Below, one piece after another: positions 1 through 8,239 of a DNA stretch of 12,503 nt (the stretch's first letter is position 1; every line of letters starts with the position of its first letter). Below the pieces are notes generated by a model. The model was not told where the DNA came from, ran no database searches, and saw only the letters and a program-made list of their open reading frames with translations. The translations under genes and the position numbers were made by a program. Source of the stretch: Nitrosomonadaceae bacterium (GTDB taxonomy: Bacteria; Pseudomonadota; Gammaproteobacteria; Burkholderiales; Nitrosomonadaceae); contig JAHELA010000024.1 of NCBI GenBank assembly GCA_024644425.1, positions 1,772-14,274 on the forward strand, written 5' to 3'.

Positions 1-2
1 AT

Positions 3-1979
3 TCAAACAAGGTCCCTTTGAGTAAATGCTTGGTATCGTGCTAGCGCCCACAATGGGAAGTATTTTGAGTATCCATGGTATTTTAAGTAAAAAACCCGTG
101 GGAATCCTGGTGCGGTGAACCATGGGTCGTCCCACAAGCCATCACTTCCTTGCCTGTTCAAAAGGTATTCGATTCCTCTACGTACTTCTTGGCTATTTGT
201 TTCTCCTGCAGCCATCAGGCCAAGTAAGGCCCAAGCTGTCTGAAACGAGGTACTAGTCTCAAATTGCCCGGCTAATTTCGGATTAAAGTAAGTATCATTG
301 TTTTCGCCCCATCCGCCATCATCTCGTTGAACAGACTTTAACCACTTTACAGCACGAATAATAGATGTGTTGGCAGTATCAACTTTTGCTAATCGAAAAG
401 CTTCTAGCACTGACCAAGTACCATAAATATAATTACTTCCCCAGCGACCAAACCAAGCGCCATTTGGTTCTTGCTCCTTGAACAAGTAAGCTAATCCTTT
501 TTTCATTGAATTTTGTTGTTCAGGTTTTCCAAACAAGGCTAGAAAACCTGTACAACGAGCACTAACGTCACTAGTAGGTGGGTCAAGTAATGCACCGTGG
601 TCAGCAAATGGAATTTCGTTAAGATAATAATAGGTATTATCTACATCAAAGGCTGCAAAACCACCATTACTGGATTGCATCCCACTAAGCCAGGTAGCCG
701 CACGTGCAAGGCTTTCACGATAAGCCTGAGGATCAGCCTGGTGCATTGCCCAAGCTACAGCTGCAGTATCGTCTAGATCAGGATAGTGTGGATTGGCATA
801 TTGAAAAGCCCAGCCACCTCCAACTAGTTTAGGATTTTCTTCTTTCCAATCTGCAGGTGCGTCCCGTATTTGGAGTGGCACTAGCCAGTCTAGAGCAGCC
901 CGGACTGGTTTTTGATCTGCGTTAATATCTTCTTGCAAGGATAGGCTTGCAAGGACAGTGTCCCATACAGGTGAAGTGCAAGGTTGACACCAAATTTGTT
1001 CGCCTTCATCCACCAACAATCCTAATAATGCTTCACGACATTGTTTACGGTATGGGTGTTCGTATGGGTATCCTAGCAATGCAAGTGCTTCATTAGCATT
1101 TACCATAGCAGGAAAAATCGCGCCTAAGCCACATTTGCCATTGAGTCTTTCTACTATCCAATGTTCTGCCCGGTGTAGCGCAATGCGACGTAGTGCATTT
1201 GGTATGAGCGGTTCAAATAGTGAAGCAGTGCGTTCTATAAGTAAAAAAATGCGGTTAAGAGCAGTACGTACTGGAAAATAATTACGTTCTTTCTCAGGTT
1301 CTATAGTAAATAATTCCCGAACATTAATTTTACGTGGATTTGTGGCTTGAGCTCTTAGACTACACAAGATTGTCAATGGGACTGTCACAGTACGTGACCA
1401 ATAAGCGATTTTGCTCAGATGAAATGGAAACCACTTCGGTAATAACATAATTTCTACTGGCATGAATGGAACTCCACGCCATGGTAGTTGTCCGTACATT
1501 GCTAGTAGTATTCGAGTGAATACGTTAGTTCGTGCACCACCACCGTGTTCTAGGATAGCTGTACGAGCAACTACCATATGTGGATCATCTGGAGAATCGC
1601 CAACCAGTTTTAATGCATAGTAGGCCTTGACGGTACAGCTTAGATCAAAATGACCACCATAGTACAAAGGCCATCCTCCGTGATTTGGATCCTGCTTACT
1701 ACGAATAAACCGAGCTAGCTTTGTTTCAAGTTCGACATCTATATCGTCCATAAAGTGCATCATTAGAATATATTCAGCTGGAATCGTACAATCTGCTTCT
1801 AATGGAAAGCACCAGTGACCATCTTCTTTTTGTAAAGATAGTAGGGCTGTACGTGCTGCTGTTAATGCGTCTGCTAGTACAGACATATCTCTATTCGCGG
1901 ACTTCTGGCTTGTTTCAATTGTATGGGGAATACTAGTATTTTCCTGGGCTACACCAGTAAGAGTATCAAGGCCTTTCAT
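3..1979 (-). CDS. shc: Squalene-hopene cyclase (complete, 658 aa)
   Basis: Cyclises squalene to hopene/hopanol, the committed step of hopanoid synthesis; the family is a monotopic inner-membrane enzyme. The protonating acid motif DLDDTA is at residues 401-406 (family DxDD). Repeated QW motifs stabilise the alpha/alpha-barrels and are visible at about 47-57, 96-104, 435-442, 503-509, 550-557 and 610-616. The C-terminal block with FYLKYHGYSKYFPLWALARY (about 630-649) is typical of bacterial cyclases. Length is normal for the family (about 630-680). The ATG at 1977-1979 has only a weak GGA about 10 nt upstream; the TGA stop is at 3-5, so the gene is complete at the window edge. It is last in the minus-strand hopanoid block, 51 bp after the MlaA-like lipoprotein gene, and probably shares its transcript. 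Function is very secure. Confidence 0.97.
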   Translation of the reverse strand: MKGLDTLTGVAQENTSIPHTIETSQKSANRDMSVLADALTAARTALLSLQKEDGHWCFPLEADCTIPAEYILMMHFMDDIDVELETKLARFIRSKQDPNHGGWPLYYGGHFDLSCTVKAYYALKLVGDSPDDPHMVVARTAILEHGGGARTNVFTRILLAMYGQLPWRGVPFMPVEIMLLPKWFPFHLSKIAYWSRTVTVPLTILCSLRAQATNPRKINVRELFTIEPEKERNYFPVRTALNRIFLLIERTASLFEPLIPNALRRIALHRAEHWIVERLNGKCGLGAIFPAMVNANEALALLGYPYEHPYRKQCREALLGLLVDEGEQIWCQPCTSPVWDTVLASLSLQEDINADQKPVRAALDWLVPLQIRDAPADWKEENPKLVGGGWAFQYANPHYPDLDDTAAVAWAMHQADPQAYRESLARAATWLSGMQSSNGGFAAFDVDNTYYYLNEIPFADHGALLDPPTSDVSARCTGFLALFGKPEQQNSMKKGLAYLFKEQEPNGAWFGRWGSNYIYGTWSVLEAFRLAKVDTANTSIIRAVKWLKSVQRDDGGWGENNDTYFNPKLAGQFETSTSFQTAWALLGLMAAGETNSQEVRRGIEYLLNRQGSDGLWDDPWFTAPGFPRVFYLKYHGYSKYFPLWALARYQAFTQRDLV

Positions 1980-2003
1980 TTATTTTTATCCAAAGTGGTA
2001 GAT

Positions 2004-2015
2004 TGAATCGATTCA
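2004..2015. repeat. 12-bp perfect palindrome upstream of shc
   Basis: TGAATCGATTCA lies in the 51-bp gap between the MlaA-like gene and shc, about 25 bp before the shc start. It could be a regulator site or chance; there is no U-tract after it, so it is not a terminator. Confidence 0.35.
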
Positions 2016-2030
2016 GACTGTATTTTATCT

Positions 2031-3020
2031 TCAGAAATTATCCTCAGAATCAAGTTCCATACTATTGGTTTTACCAAAAGTATTTTTATTTTTCTTCTTT
2101 GACTCATAGGCAAAAAGTGAGCACTCTTTTTCACTGTTATTTTCAGCTAGTATAAGAGGAGGATGCCAAGTTTCTTTTTCAGCAAACTTATGTTGTATAG
2201 GTGTCTCCAAACAAGGATCAGTATCTAGACTGCTCGTAGGGATATACGATGTTTCATCTATAAAGAGATCATCGTAGGTATCAATTGGTGGTTTACCATC
2301 AAAGACAAGATTCTGACGTTGCTGCCAATATGCTTCACGTACAAACAAATAGGGGTCTAATGCTGCTTGATCACGAATGCGCAAATCCTCAGTAACTCGT
2401 GCACGTTTATCAATTACTGCCAAAATACCTAAAGGAACAGTTACTGGAGCGCCAACTATAAACCCTGCGTAAAATAATGCATTTGAGGCCAGGGTGAAAG
2501 GAATGCCATATACGTCACGATTACTGGTGGGTCCAAGAATAGGAAGATACATGTATGATGTGCTATCAACACCCCAAACTCCAAGCGTCTGCCCAAAATC
2601 CTCATCATGTTTTTTTAATCCCATGGGTGTGGCTACATCAAAGAGCCCAGCCAAACCAAGCGTAGAGTTTATGACTAAGCGCAGACCATCTTCCGTTCCT
2701 TGAAGCATCTTGCCTTGTAGAAAACTATTGATAATAGTGTTTGGATACGCAAGATTGTCATAGAAATTTCCGACAGAGGCTCGAACTGGCTCGGGAATAT
2801 AATCTATGTAAGTATCAGCAACCGGCGCCAGAATATTACGATCAATAGTATCCGTGAAATCATACATTGGGCGATTGACGTTTTCGTAAGGGTCAATTGA
2901 TCGATCTTCTTCCTCATCTGATGTTGAGACATTTTGGTTTTCTTGGGGCGTAGTTGCACAGCCCACTGACAGTGCGGCAAAAAGCAGTAACAGAAATGCA
3001 GTTAGACATTTAAGTTTCAT
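2031..3020 (-). CDS. mlaA: MlaA/VacJ-family outer-membrane lipoprotein, with C-terminal extension
   Basis: MlaA is the outer-membrane lipoprotein of the Mla lipid-transport path and extracts phospholipids from the outer leaflet. Here, within a hopanoid block and beside hpnM/hpnN, a role in hopanoid or mixed lipid trafficking is likely but inferred. Residues 1-20 form a lipoprotein signal with Cys21 as the predicted lipidated residue; the lipobox LSVGC is slightly off consensus. The MlaA domain spans about 43-240, with the hallmarks DPYENVNRPMYDFTD (43-57), NFYDNLAYPNT (85-95) and EDFGQTLGVWGV (140-151). About 85 polar, acidic residues (245-329) follow the domain, beyond the usual family length, and contain Cys270 and Cys300. 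The ATG at 3018-3020 is set by the signal peptide; no clear Shine-Dalgarno sits close to it. Family assignment is secure; the symbol is by family, and a hopanoid role is unproven. Confidence 0.93.
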   Translation of the reverse strand: MKLKCLTAFLLLLFAALSVGCATTPQENQNVSTSDEEEDRSIDPYENVNRPMYDFTDTIDRNILAPVADTYIDYIPEPVRASVGNFYDNLAYPNTIINSFLQGKMLQGTEDGLRLVINSTLGLAGLFDVATPMGLKKHDEDFGQTLGVWGVDSTSYMYLPILGPTSNRDVYGIPFTLASNALFYAGFIVGAPVTVPLGILAVIDKRARVTEDLRIRDQAALDPYLFVREAYWQQRQNLVFDGKPPIDTYDDLFIDETSYIPTSSLDTDPCLETPIQHKFAEKETWHPPLILAENNSEKECSLFAYESKKKNKNTFGKTNSMELDSEDNF

Positions 3021-3305
3021 GATCGGGATTTGGTTGCTCCCATTTTCAATTTTTACTATGGTAATTCGTTTTCAGATGTAATGTACAGTCAAAAAAACCT
3101 GAATTTATATATAAGTTTCCTATTTAGGGCTTATATTATCACCATATATATAACATGAATTAAGCTATGATTTTTTTACTTCAAACCAGAGTTAAATGTC
3201 GAACTCTTAAAATACTCTGATAACTATTCATTTTACCTAAGTATTTAGGTTGCTGTATGTGGGTTGATAAATTGTTATCATTAGTAGTAAGAAAATAATC
3301 GTTAC
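3021..3305. other. AT-rich intergenic region between hpnN and the MlaA-like gene
   Basis: This 285-bp stretch has no credible ORF. It holds two inverted repeats: AGAGTT/AACTCT (3188-3193 and 3202-3207, 8-nt loop) and ACCTAA/TTAGGT (3235-3240 and 3245-3250, 4-nt loop). Neither is followed by a U-tract on the minus strand, so neither is an intrinsic terminator. A GATAAT-like -10 on the minus strand (about 3136-3141) with a poor TTAATT -35 could give the lipoprotein gene its own promoter; this is weak. Confidence 0.4.
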
Positions 3306-5957
3306 TCATAGTTTTACTTTTTGAGTTGAAGCTCGTAACAGTATTGGCAATATAATGAGTGTGCAGATTAGAGTGAAAGTTAGACCCATAGTTAGTAATA
3401 TTCCCATACTAGCAGTGCCTTGGTGCGATGAGAACATCAGACTCGCGAAGGCGACTAATGAAGTCAGAGCACTGTAGAAGATAGCTCGTACAGTGCTAGT
3501 TTGGATTAGATCTTCTCTCGTTAGTCTATCATTGCGGCTTCGGTGTACCATGTGCAAACTACTATCAATTCCAATACCAAGTAACAGTGGTAAGGCTATA
3601 ATATTTGCAAAGTTAAACGGCAGGTTCAAGAAGACAGTGAAAACACCAATAAATATACTTGATAGCAGTAATGGAATCAGCACTAGGAGAGTGTGCCTCA
3701 CACTACGTAATAATATTAGGAGAGCTATTACAATTCCTATTAGCGCTAGTGAGAAAGCTTGTACAAAAGCTTTTACTACAGCTTCGCCTGCTTCCAGACT
3801 AACCATTGGTGCCCCTGTAGCCTGGGGAGCTACTTGTTGTATTGCACGTACGAAACGTTTCAATGCTTCATTATCATTTATATCTTCCGCTGGATAGACG
3901 GCAATTTTATATTCTCCTGCCTGGCTGTGCCAGCGGCTAGTTAACGATATTGGAAGGTCGTTCTTGCTAAACGTACTTGAAGCATCAATAGCGCTTTGCA
4001 TGCGTTGAAGAGAAGTTGGTAACGTTATGAGTAGATCATTATCTACTGAATGCAATAGCTTGCTCCTATTCTTAACATTTTCTTTATCAAGATGGCTGAA
4101 CAACGTTGTTAATGAGTTTCTTAGAGTGCGAGCGGGTACCAATATTGGATGATCAGGCTTTTCAGTAATAAAACGATCTAGTGTAGTACTTAGTTTGAAT
4201 AACGCTTTTCTTTGTTTTTCCGATAATTGATCGTTTTTCTCTGATGAAGATGTTGATAGCACGATTGGCCCAGTTATGAGCGCCATTTCTTCAATAAGAG
4301 GGAGCTTCTCATCTTGTTCTTCTGGTACAAAATCAAAAATTGTTACTACTTTTTTTACTTCCGGAAGCTTTGTTAGATTCTCTACTAAAAAATCTGTTTC
4401 TTCGCGGTTTTTAGCTAGTACAGCTACGTACCAAGGTGAGTTTTCTACTTCCGAAAGTAACTCCTTAAAGGTATTCACAGCTTTTCCTTTGGGATCTTGC
4501 ATATTCAATAAGTTATAGTCAAATTTTAATTGGGGTAATAGTATTACAGCAGAAAATAATCCTATAAAAATGGCTACATAAGTCAATTTCTGCCATTTAA
4601 AAGTAGTTTCAAGTATTTTACTTAGAGAGATATTAATGCCAGATTTTAATTCAGGTTGTTTTGGTACGTAACGTAATAAGGCGGGGCCTATAGTGAGGGT
4701 AACCAACAGACTAATCAGCATACCAGTTCCTGAGATTATCCCTAATTCAGCCACCCCACTATAATCAGTAGGTATAAAAGCATAAAAACCAATAGCGTTA
4801 GTTATGGCACATACAGTTAATGCACCCCCAGCCACGCTGCCTGATTCATGTATCGCGTCTTTTGCTGGCAGGCCTCTTTCTAACACCTCGCGATGTCGTA
4901 GTAAAAAATGGATAGCAAAATCAGCGCCAAGACCAATGTATAACACTGCAAAAGCTATGGAAATAATATTTAAATGACCGATTGCAGCTGTTGCGAAGGA
5001 TGCGGTAAGAATCAGGCCTAATATAAGGCAGATTAATACGGCAATAACCAGCCTAATTGTACGCATTGCAAAAAAGAGAACCATCACCACCATCACGAAC
5101 GTAATTATTCCAGCATATTCCATACCTCGCAGCGAGCTTTTAAGTTCTTCATCAGCTAAGGCTACTTCACCAGTAATACGCATTCGTACTGGGCTATCAT
5201 TCGTTAAACCGATATCCGTTGCAGCAGCATGTATTGCAGAAATTGACTGTTCTGCTGGGTATAATTGGGTGAAATCTTGTATTGGTTTCACCATAATAAA
5301 TTCTTGATATCTAATTTTCTGAGATTCCCCACGAAATAAACTTTGCCATGAAAGAATTCGTGGCACGCCTGCAAGTCGAGCATTCAAAGTAGCACTCACG
5401 TTATTTAATAATGGTCCTAGCTCTATGTTACGTCCTTTACGTAGCTCTTCTACTGCACCAGTGAGTACAGATGCAAAGGTATGCAATGTTGGGTTTCGAG
5501 CAATATGAGCGATCAGTGGCTGTGCACTTGCCATATGATCTGCAATTCTTTCCAACTCAGGAACGCTTACATAGAGCAGACTGTTATGTACGAAAAAAGA
5601 ATCTACGTTTGGAGCGTAAACATCCTGAAAATTTGTGGTGTCTTTTTTTAAGCGAGCAGAAAGTAAGCCAGCGGAAGCGTAAGCTTGCTCGGGTGTGGGT
5701 GCATCTAGTACTAATAACAAACTATCCATTTCCTGTGGGAACGTTTTATTGTAGTGTTTCAAATTAACACGAAATGGAAGGTGCTCTGCGAGCATATCTG
5801 TGGTATCAGTATTCATCCCAAGATTACGTGAAATATACACAGCACAACTCATAGCAGTTAGCAACGCCATAAGTAGTATCCATGGTGCGTAGAGATAGGA
5901 GGCAGTAGCCCAACGCGCAAACGCGCTATAGATGATATGTCCTTTCGAGGCTTCCAC
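3306..5957 (-). CDS. hpnN: Hopanoid-associated RND transporter HpnN
   Basis: Inner-membrane RND/MMPL-type transporter that in other bacteria moves hopanoids toward the outer membrane. It has the two-fold RND layout: TM1 at about 22-43, a first large periplasmic domain (about 45-275), a TM2-6 bundle (about 279-428), TM7 (about 457-475), a second periplasmic domain (about 480-730), and TM8-12 (about 733-873). Each half carries the TM4 signature, GLGADFAIH (342-350) and GIGIDSSLHMVH (794-805), whose acidic residues are candidates for proton relay. 883 aa is normal for HpnN. The start used is GTG at 5955-5957; no ATG, GTG or TTG lies between it and an in-frame upstream TAA, and the Shine-Dalgarno is weak (AAAGAA). 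It lies 43 bp after hpnM, so the two are probably co-transcribed. Confidence 0.95.
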   Translation of the reverse strand: MEASKGHIIYSAFARWATASYLYAPWILLMALLTAMSCAVYISRNLGMNTDTTDMLAEHLPFRVNLKHYNKTFPQEMDSLLLVLDAPTPEQAYASAGLLSARLKKDTTNFQDVYAPNVDSFFVHNSLLYVSVPELERIADHMASAQPLIAHIARNPTLHTFASVLTGAVEELRKGRNIELGPLLNNVSATLNARLAGVPRILSWQSLFRGESQKIRYQEFIMVKPIQDFTQLYPAEQSISAIHAAATDIGLTNDSPVRMRITGEVALADEELKSSLRGMEYAGIITFVMVVMVLFFAMRTIRLVIAVLICLILGLILTASFATAAIGHLNIISIAFAVLYIGLGADFAIHFLLRHREVLERGLPAKDAIHESGSVAGGALTVCAITNAIGFYAFIPTDYSGVAELGIISGTGMLISLLVTLTIGPALLRYVPKQPELKSGINISLSKILETTFKWQKLTYVAIFIGLFSAVILLPQLKFDYNLLNMQDPKGKAVNTFKELLSEVENSPWYVAVLAKNREETDFLVENLTKLPEVKKVVTIFDFVPEEQDEKLPLIEEMALITGPIVLSTSSSEKNDQLSEKQRKALFKLSTTLDRFITEKPDHPILVPARTLRNSLTTLFSHLDKENVKNRSKLLHSVDNDLLITLPTSLQRMQSAIDASSTFSKNDLPISLTSRWHSQAGEYKIAVYPAEDINDNEALKRFVRAIQQVAPQATGAPMVSLEAGEAVVKAFVQAFSLALIGIVIALLILLRSVRHTLLVLIPLLLSSIFIGVFTVFLNLPFNFANIIALPLLLGIGIDSSLHMVHRSRNDRLTREDLIQTSTVRAIFYSALTSLVAFASLMFSSHQGTASMGILLTMGLTFTLICTLIILPILLRASTQKVKL

Positions 5958-6000
5958 TATTGTGGTTCGTTCTTTAGGAAGTAAATTGTATGGTTAATTC

Positions 6001-6630
6001 TTAGTTTTTCTCGGCTAGCACAATCTTTTTCTTGAGCATATCGATAAGGACTGGGAAGCCTTTCTGCTTAAGAATAGAACGGTACTCAACTCGTTTTAAA
6101 GCAAGATCGCTGACACCATCTGCTAAAATATTGATGATTTGCCAACCTTTTTTCCCCTGACGTAAAATGTAGTCAAAACTAACAGGTTCGCCATTATTTT
6201 GTATAAATTGACTACGTACCAGCACATGATTTCTAGGCATATTTTTTTTCTCAATAAACTCAAAACGCTCGTTTTCGTAGTTTTTAAACCACCCAGCATA
6301 GGTGCTAATGCTGAGTTTTCTAAAGTGCTCGAGAAAGATGTTTCGTTGTTCGCGGTTTAGTTTGGTCCAAAGTTTACCCAGAATAGTGTGTGCAATAAAG
6401 TCAAAATCATGTGAGCGATCAAGTACGGGCGCTAATAATTTATATCTACCTTGGAATCCTAATTTATCTCCTCCCTGCATTCCTTTTAGTAAAGCCTCGT
6501 GCAGACTGTTTATGGTATGTTCTGGGCTAGCAGCACCCGGTTTCTGGGCCCAAGATGTTGGCATGTACAACATCATTGCTGTAATTATTAGAAGTCGAAA
6601 AATTGATTTAATCTCAGGCCAATTTCTCAT
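6001..6630 (-). CDS. hpnM: Hopanoid-associated periplasmic lipid-binding protein HpnM (MlaC/Ttg2D family)
   Basis: Periplasmic carrier of the MlaC/Ttg2D family, which binds lipid tails in a hydrophobic pocket and shuttles them between membranes; the HpnM subgroup travels with hpnN. It has a Sec signal peptide (basic start, hydrophobic about 11-22) with a likely cut after SWA (residues 26-28). The family core follows: RYKLLAPVLDRSHDFDFIA (62-80), a GKLWTKLNREQR segment (85-96), TYAGWF (110-115) and the C-terminal DGVSDLALKRVEYRSIL (171-187). 209 aa is normal. The ATG at 6628-6630 has a good AAAGGA 8 nt upstream. It is followed after 43 bp by hpnN and preceded by a long gap with a possible promoter, so it probably starts a transcript hpnM-hpnN-mlaA-shc. 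The cargo being hopanoid is inferred from context. Confidence 0.93.
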   Translation of the reverse strand: MRNWPEIKSIFRLLIITAMMLYMPTSWAQKPGAASPEHTINSLHEALLKGMQGGDKLGFQGRYKLLAPVLDRSHDFDFIAHTILGKLWTKLNREQRNIFLEHFRKLSISTYAGWFKNYENERFEFIEKKNMPRNHVLVRSQFIQNNGEPVSFDYILRQGKKGWQIINILADGVSDLALKRVEYRSILKQKGFPVLIDMLKKKIVLAEKN

Positions 6631-7037
6631 ATCTATGGTCCTTTCAACAAGTGTTCTTCGAATCGATAGCGTAGTGATGAATTCGTATTATATCTAAGTA
6701 TAATAAAGGATAATAAGCGGTGAATGGTTGACAGTGCGATCTATCTTTTTACGCGAATTGACTGCAATTTTTGATAAAAATATTGATATCAAGAGTAGAA
6801 CTCGCAACTTTTGTAGCTAATAAATGGACCGAAAATGAATTGACTGATTCAGTTTTGTATTTAATACTGAAACGTAGATTTCATACAGAAACCTCAATCA
6901 TATTGAACAGATGATCATTTCATTCGTTTTACAACAAAAAAATGGTCAGAATTACAACAAATAATATAACTAGAAAATTTTTATTATCGTGTGTTAGTAA
7001 CAAAGACCAAGTTAAATTCTTTTTAAACAAATGAGCA
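6631..7037. other. 407-bp non-coding gap between hpnH and hpnM
   Basis: Strongly AT-rich, with no ORF that looks real on either strand. It contains a TATAAT for hpnM (6687-6692, minus), short palindromes TTGATATCAA (6783-6792) and TGTTAGTAACA (6992-7002), and no convincing terminator for hpnH. It is the longest untranslated stretch in the block, so it likely carries the 3' end of the ispH-hpnH message and the control region of hpnM-hpnN-mlaA-shc. Confidence 0.6.
6687..6692 (-). promoter_or_regulatory. Candidate -10 box for hpnM
   Basis: A perfect TATAAT on the minus strand, 57 bp before the hpnM ATG. No good -35 lies at 16-18 bp; the best, TTATTA, matches 3 of 6. AT-rich context makes chance matches likely, so this is only a candidate. 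Confidence 0.4.
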
Positions 7038-8147
7038 TTAGCGTACAACCGTGATAGGAATCCCAGAAAGTTTATTTTTTTCTTCTTGCTCCTCAGTTAT
7101 CCATTTAGGAATAGGTTCAGCTACCATTGCGCCCACTGTCTTGGGGCCTCGGATAGAAGTAAGTATACCTTTCAATGGATGTTGCAGCATATCTTCAACA
7201 GCAGTTGCTTCATAACCGCAGTGCGCCATACATTGTACGCATTTGGGATTATTAGTGTTTCCATATTTTTCCCAAGGTGTCTCATCTAGAAGCTCTTGAA
7301 AGCTTGACACATAACCTTCGTCTGACAGCAAGTAACAAGGTTTCTGCCAGCCGAACACATTACGTGTTGGATTGCCCCATGGGGTGCAATCATAACTCTG
7401 ATTGCCTGCTAGAAAATCAAGATAAAGCGTAGAATGATTTAATTTCCAGTTACGTTTTTTACCAAGTTTAAAAATACCTCTAAACAAATTCTTGGTATCT
7501 TTACCTTTAATAAAGACATCTTGCTGTGGTGCGCGCTCGTAGCTGAATCCGGGAGCTATAGTTGCACCTTCTACACCCAGTGTCATGGCATAGTCTAGAA
7601 ATTCAGCAACATCTTCCGGGGTTTCGCCTTGAAAGAGTGTACAGTTCACAGTTACTCTAAAACCTTTACTTACTGCTATTTTTATGGCTTCAACTGCCCT
7701 ATCAAAAACTCCTTTCTGACAGACAGAGGTATCATGCCTTTCTTTCATCCCATCCAGATGGACAGACATGGTTAAGTATGGGGATGGTTTATAGTCACCA
7801 ATTTTCTTTTTTAACAAAAGAGCGTTCGTACACAGATAGACATATTTCTTACGGGCAACTATGCCTGCAACTATTTGTGGCATCTCTTTGTGTATTAATG
7901 GTTCTCCGCCTGGAATTGATACCATTGGCGCACCACACTCATCGACAGCTTGCATGCATTCTTCAAATGAAAGACGTTTATCCAAAATTTCATCAGAATA
8001 ATCTATTTTGCCACAGCCTCCACAGGCTAAGTTACAACGAAAAAGCGGCTCCAACATTAGAACCATCGGATATTTCTTAACCCCTTTCAATTTTTGTTTA
8101 ATCAGATAGCCGGCTACAGCTATTTGTTGGCGTAATGGAACTCCCAT
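7038..8147 (-). CDS. hpnH: Hopanoid radical SAM protein HpnH (adenosylhopane synthase)
   Basis: Radical SAM enzyme that joins a 5'-deoxyadenosyl radical to diploptene, giving adenosylhopane, the first step to C35 extended hopanoids; cytosolic or membrane-peripheral. The 4Fe-4S/SAM motif CNLACGGC is at 38-45, followed by SIPGGEP for SAM binding. Cysteines cluster near the C-terminus (KCVQCMAHC). I chose ATG 8145-8147 (369 aa, start MGVPLRQQ) because the family begins with M-A-V-P-L-R-Q and because a GGAG lies 10 nt upstream. The longer frame opens at GTG 8190-8192 and adds 15 residues (MTIIRPIKYFWRNLL) without a well-placed ribosome site. It lies downstream of ispH by 92 bp and is probably on the same transcript. 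The family is certain; the start is likely. Confidence 0.94.
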   Translation of the reverse strand: MGVPLRQQIAVAGYLIKQKLKGVKKYPMVLMLEPLFRCNLACGGCGKIDYSDEILDKRLSFEECMQAVDECGAPMVSIPGGEPLIHKEMPQIVAGIVARKKYVYLCTNALLLKKKIGDYKPSPYLTMSVHLDGMKERHDTSVCQKGVFDRAVEAIKIAVSKGFRVTVNCTLFQGETPEDVAEFLDYAMTLGVEGATIAPGFSYERAPQQDVFIKGKDTKNLFRGIFKLGKKRNWKLNHSTLYLDFLAGNQSYDCTPWGNPTRNVFGWQKPCYLLSDEGYVSSFQELLDETPWEKYGNTNNPKCVQCMAHCGYEATAVEDMLQHPLKGILTSIRGPKTVGAMVAEPIPKWITEEQEEKNKLSGIPITVVR

Positions 8148-8239
8148 GAGCAGGTTTCTCCAAAAATATTTAATAGGCCGAATGATAGTCACACATAAGC
8201 AAAATAGCTACCCCTATCTTCATTTTTTTGTTCAATACA

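Noticed and set aside
3188..3250. Two hairpins considered as an hpnN terminator
   Set aside because: On the minus strand neither is followed by a run of U; arms are only 6 bp.
3493..3897. 134-residue plus-strand ORF
   Set aside because: It lies wholly antisense to hpnN, with no family resemblance and no ribosome site; it is a shadow frame.
6302..6697. 131-residue plus-strand ORF over hpnM
   Set aside because: Mostly antisense to a clear hpnM; its composition does not look like a real protein.
6728..6733. Perfect TTGACA on the plus strand
   Set aside because: No -10-like hexamer lies 16-18 bp downstream, and no plus-strand gene follows.
7778..8080. 100-residue plus-strand ORF antisense to hpnH
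   Set aside because: It overlaps the radical SAM core of hpnH and has no recognisable motifs.
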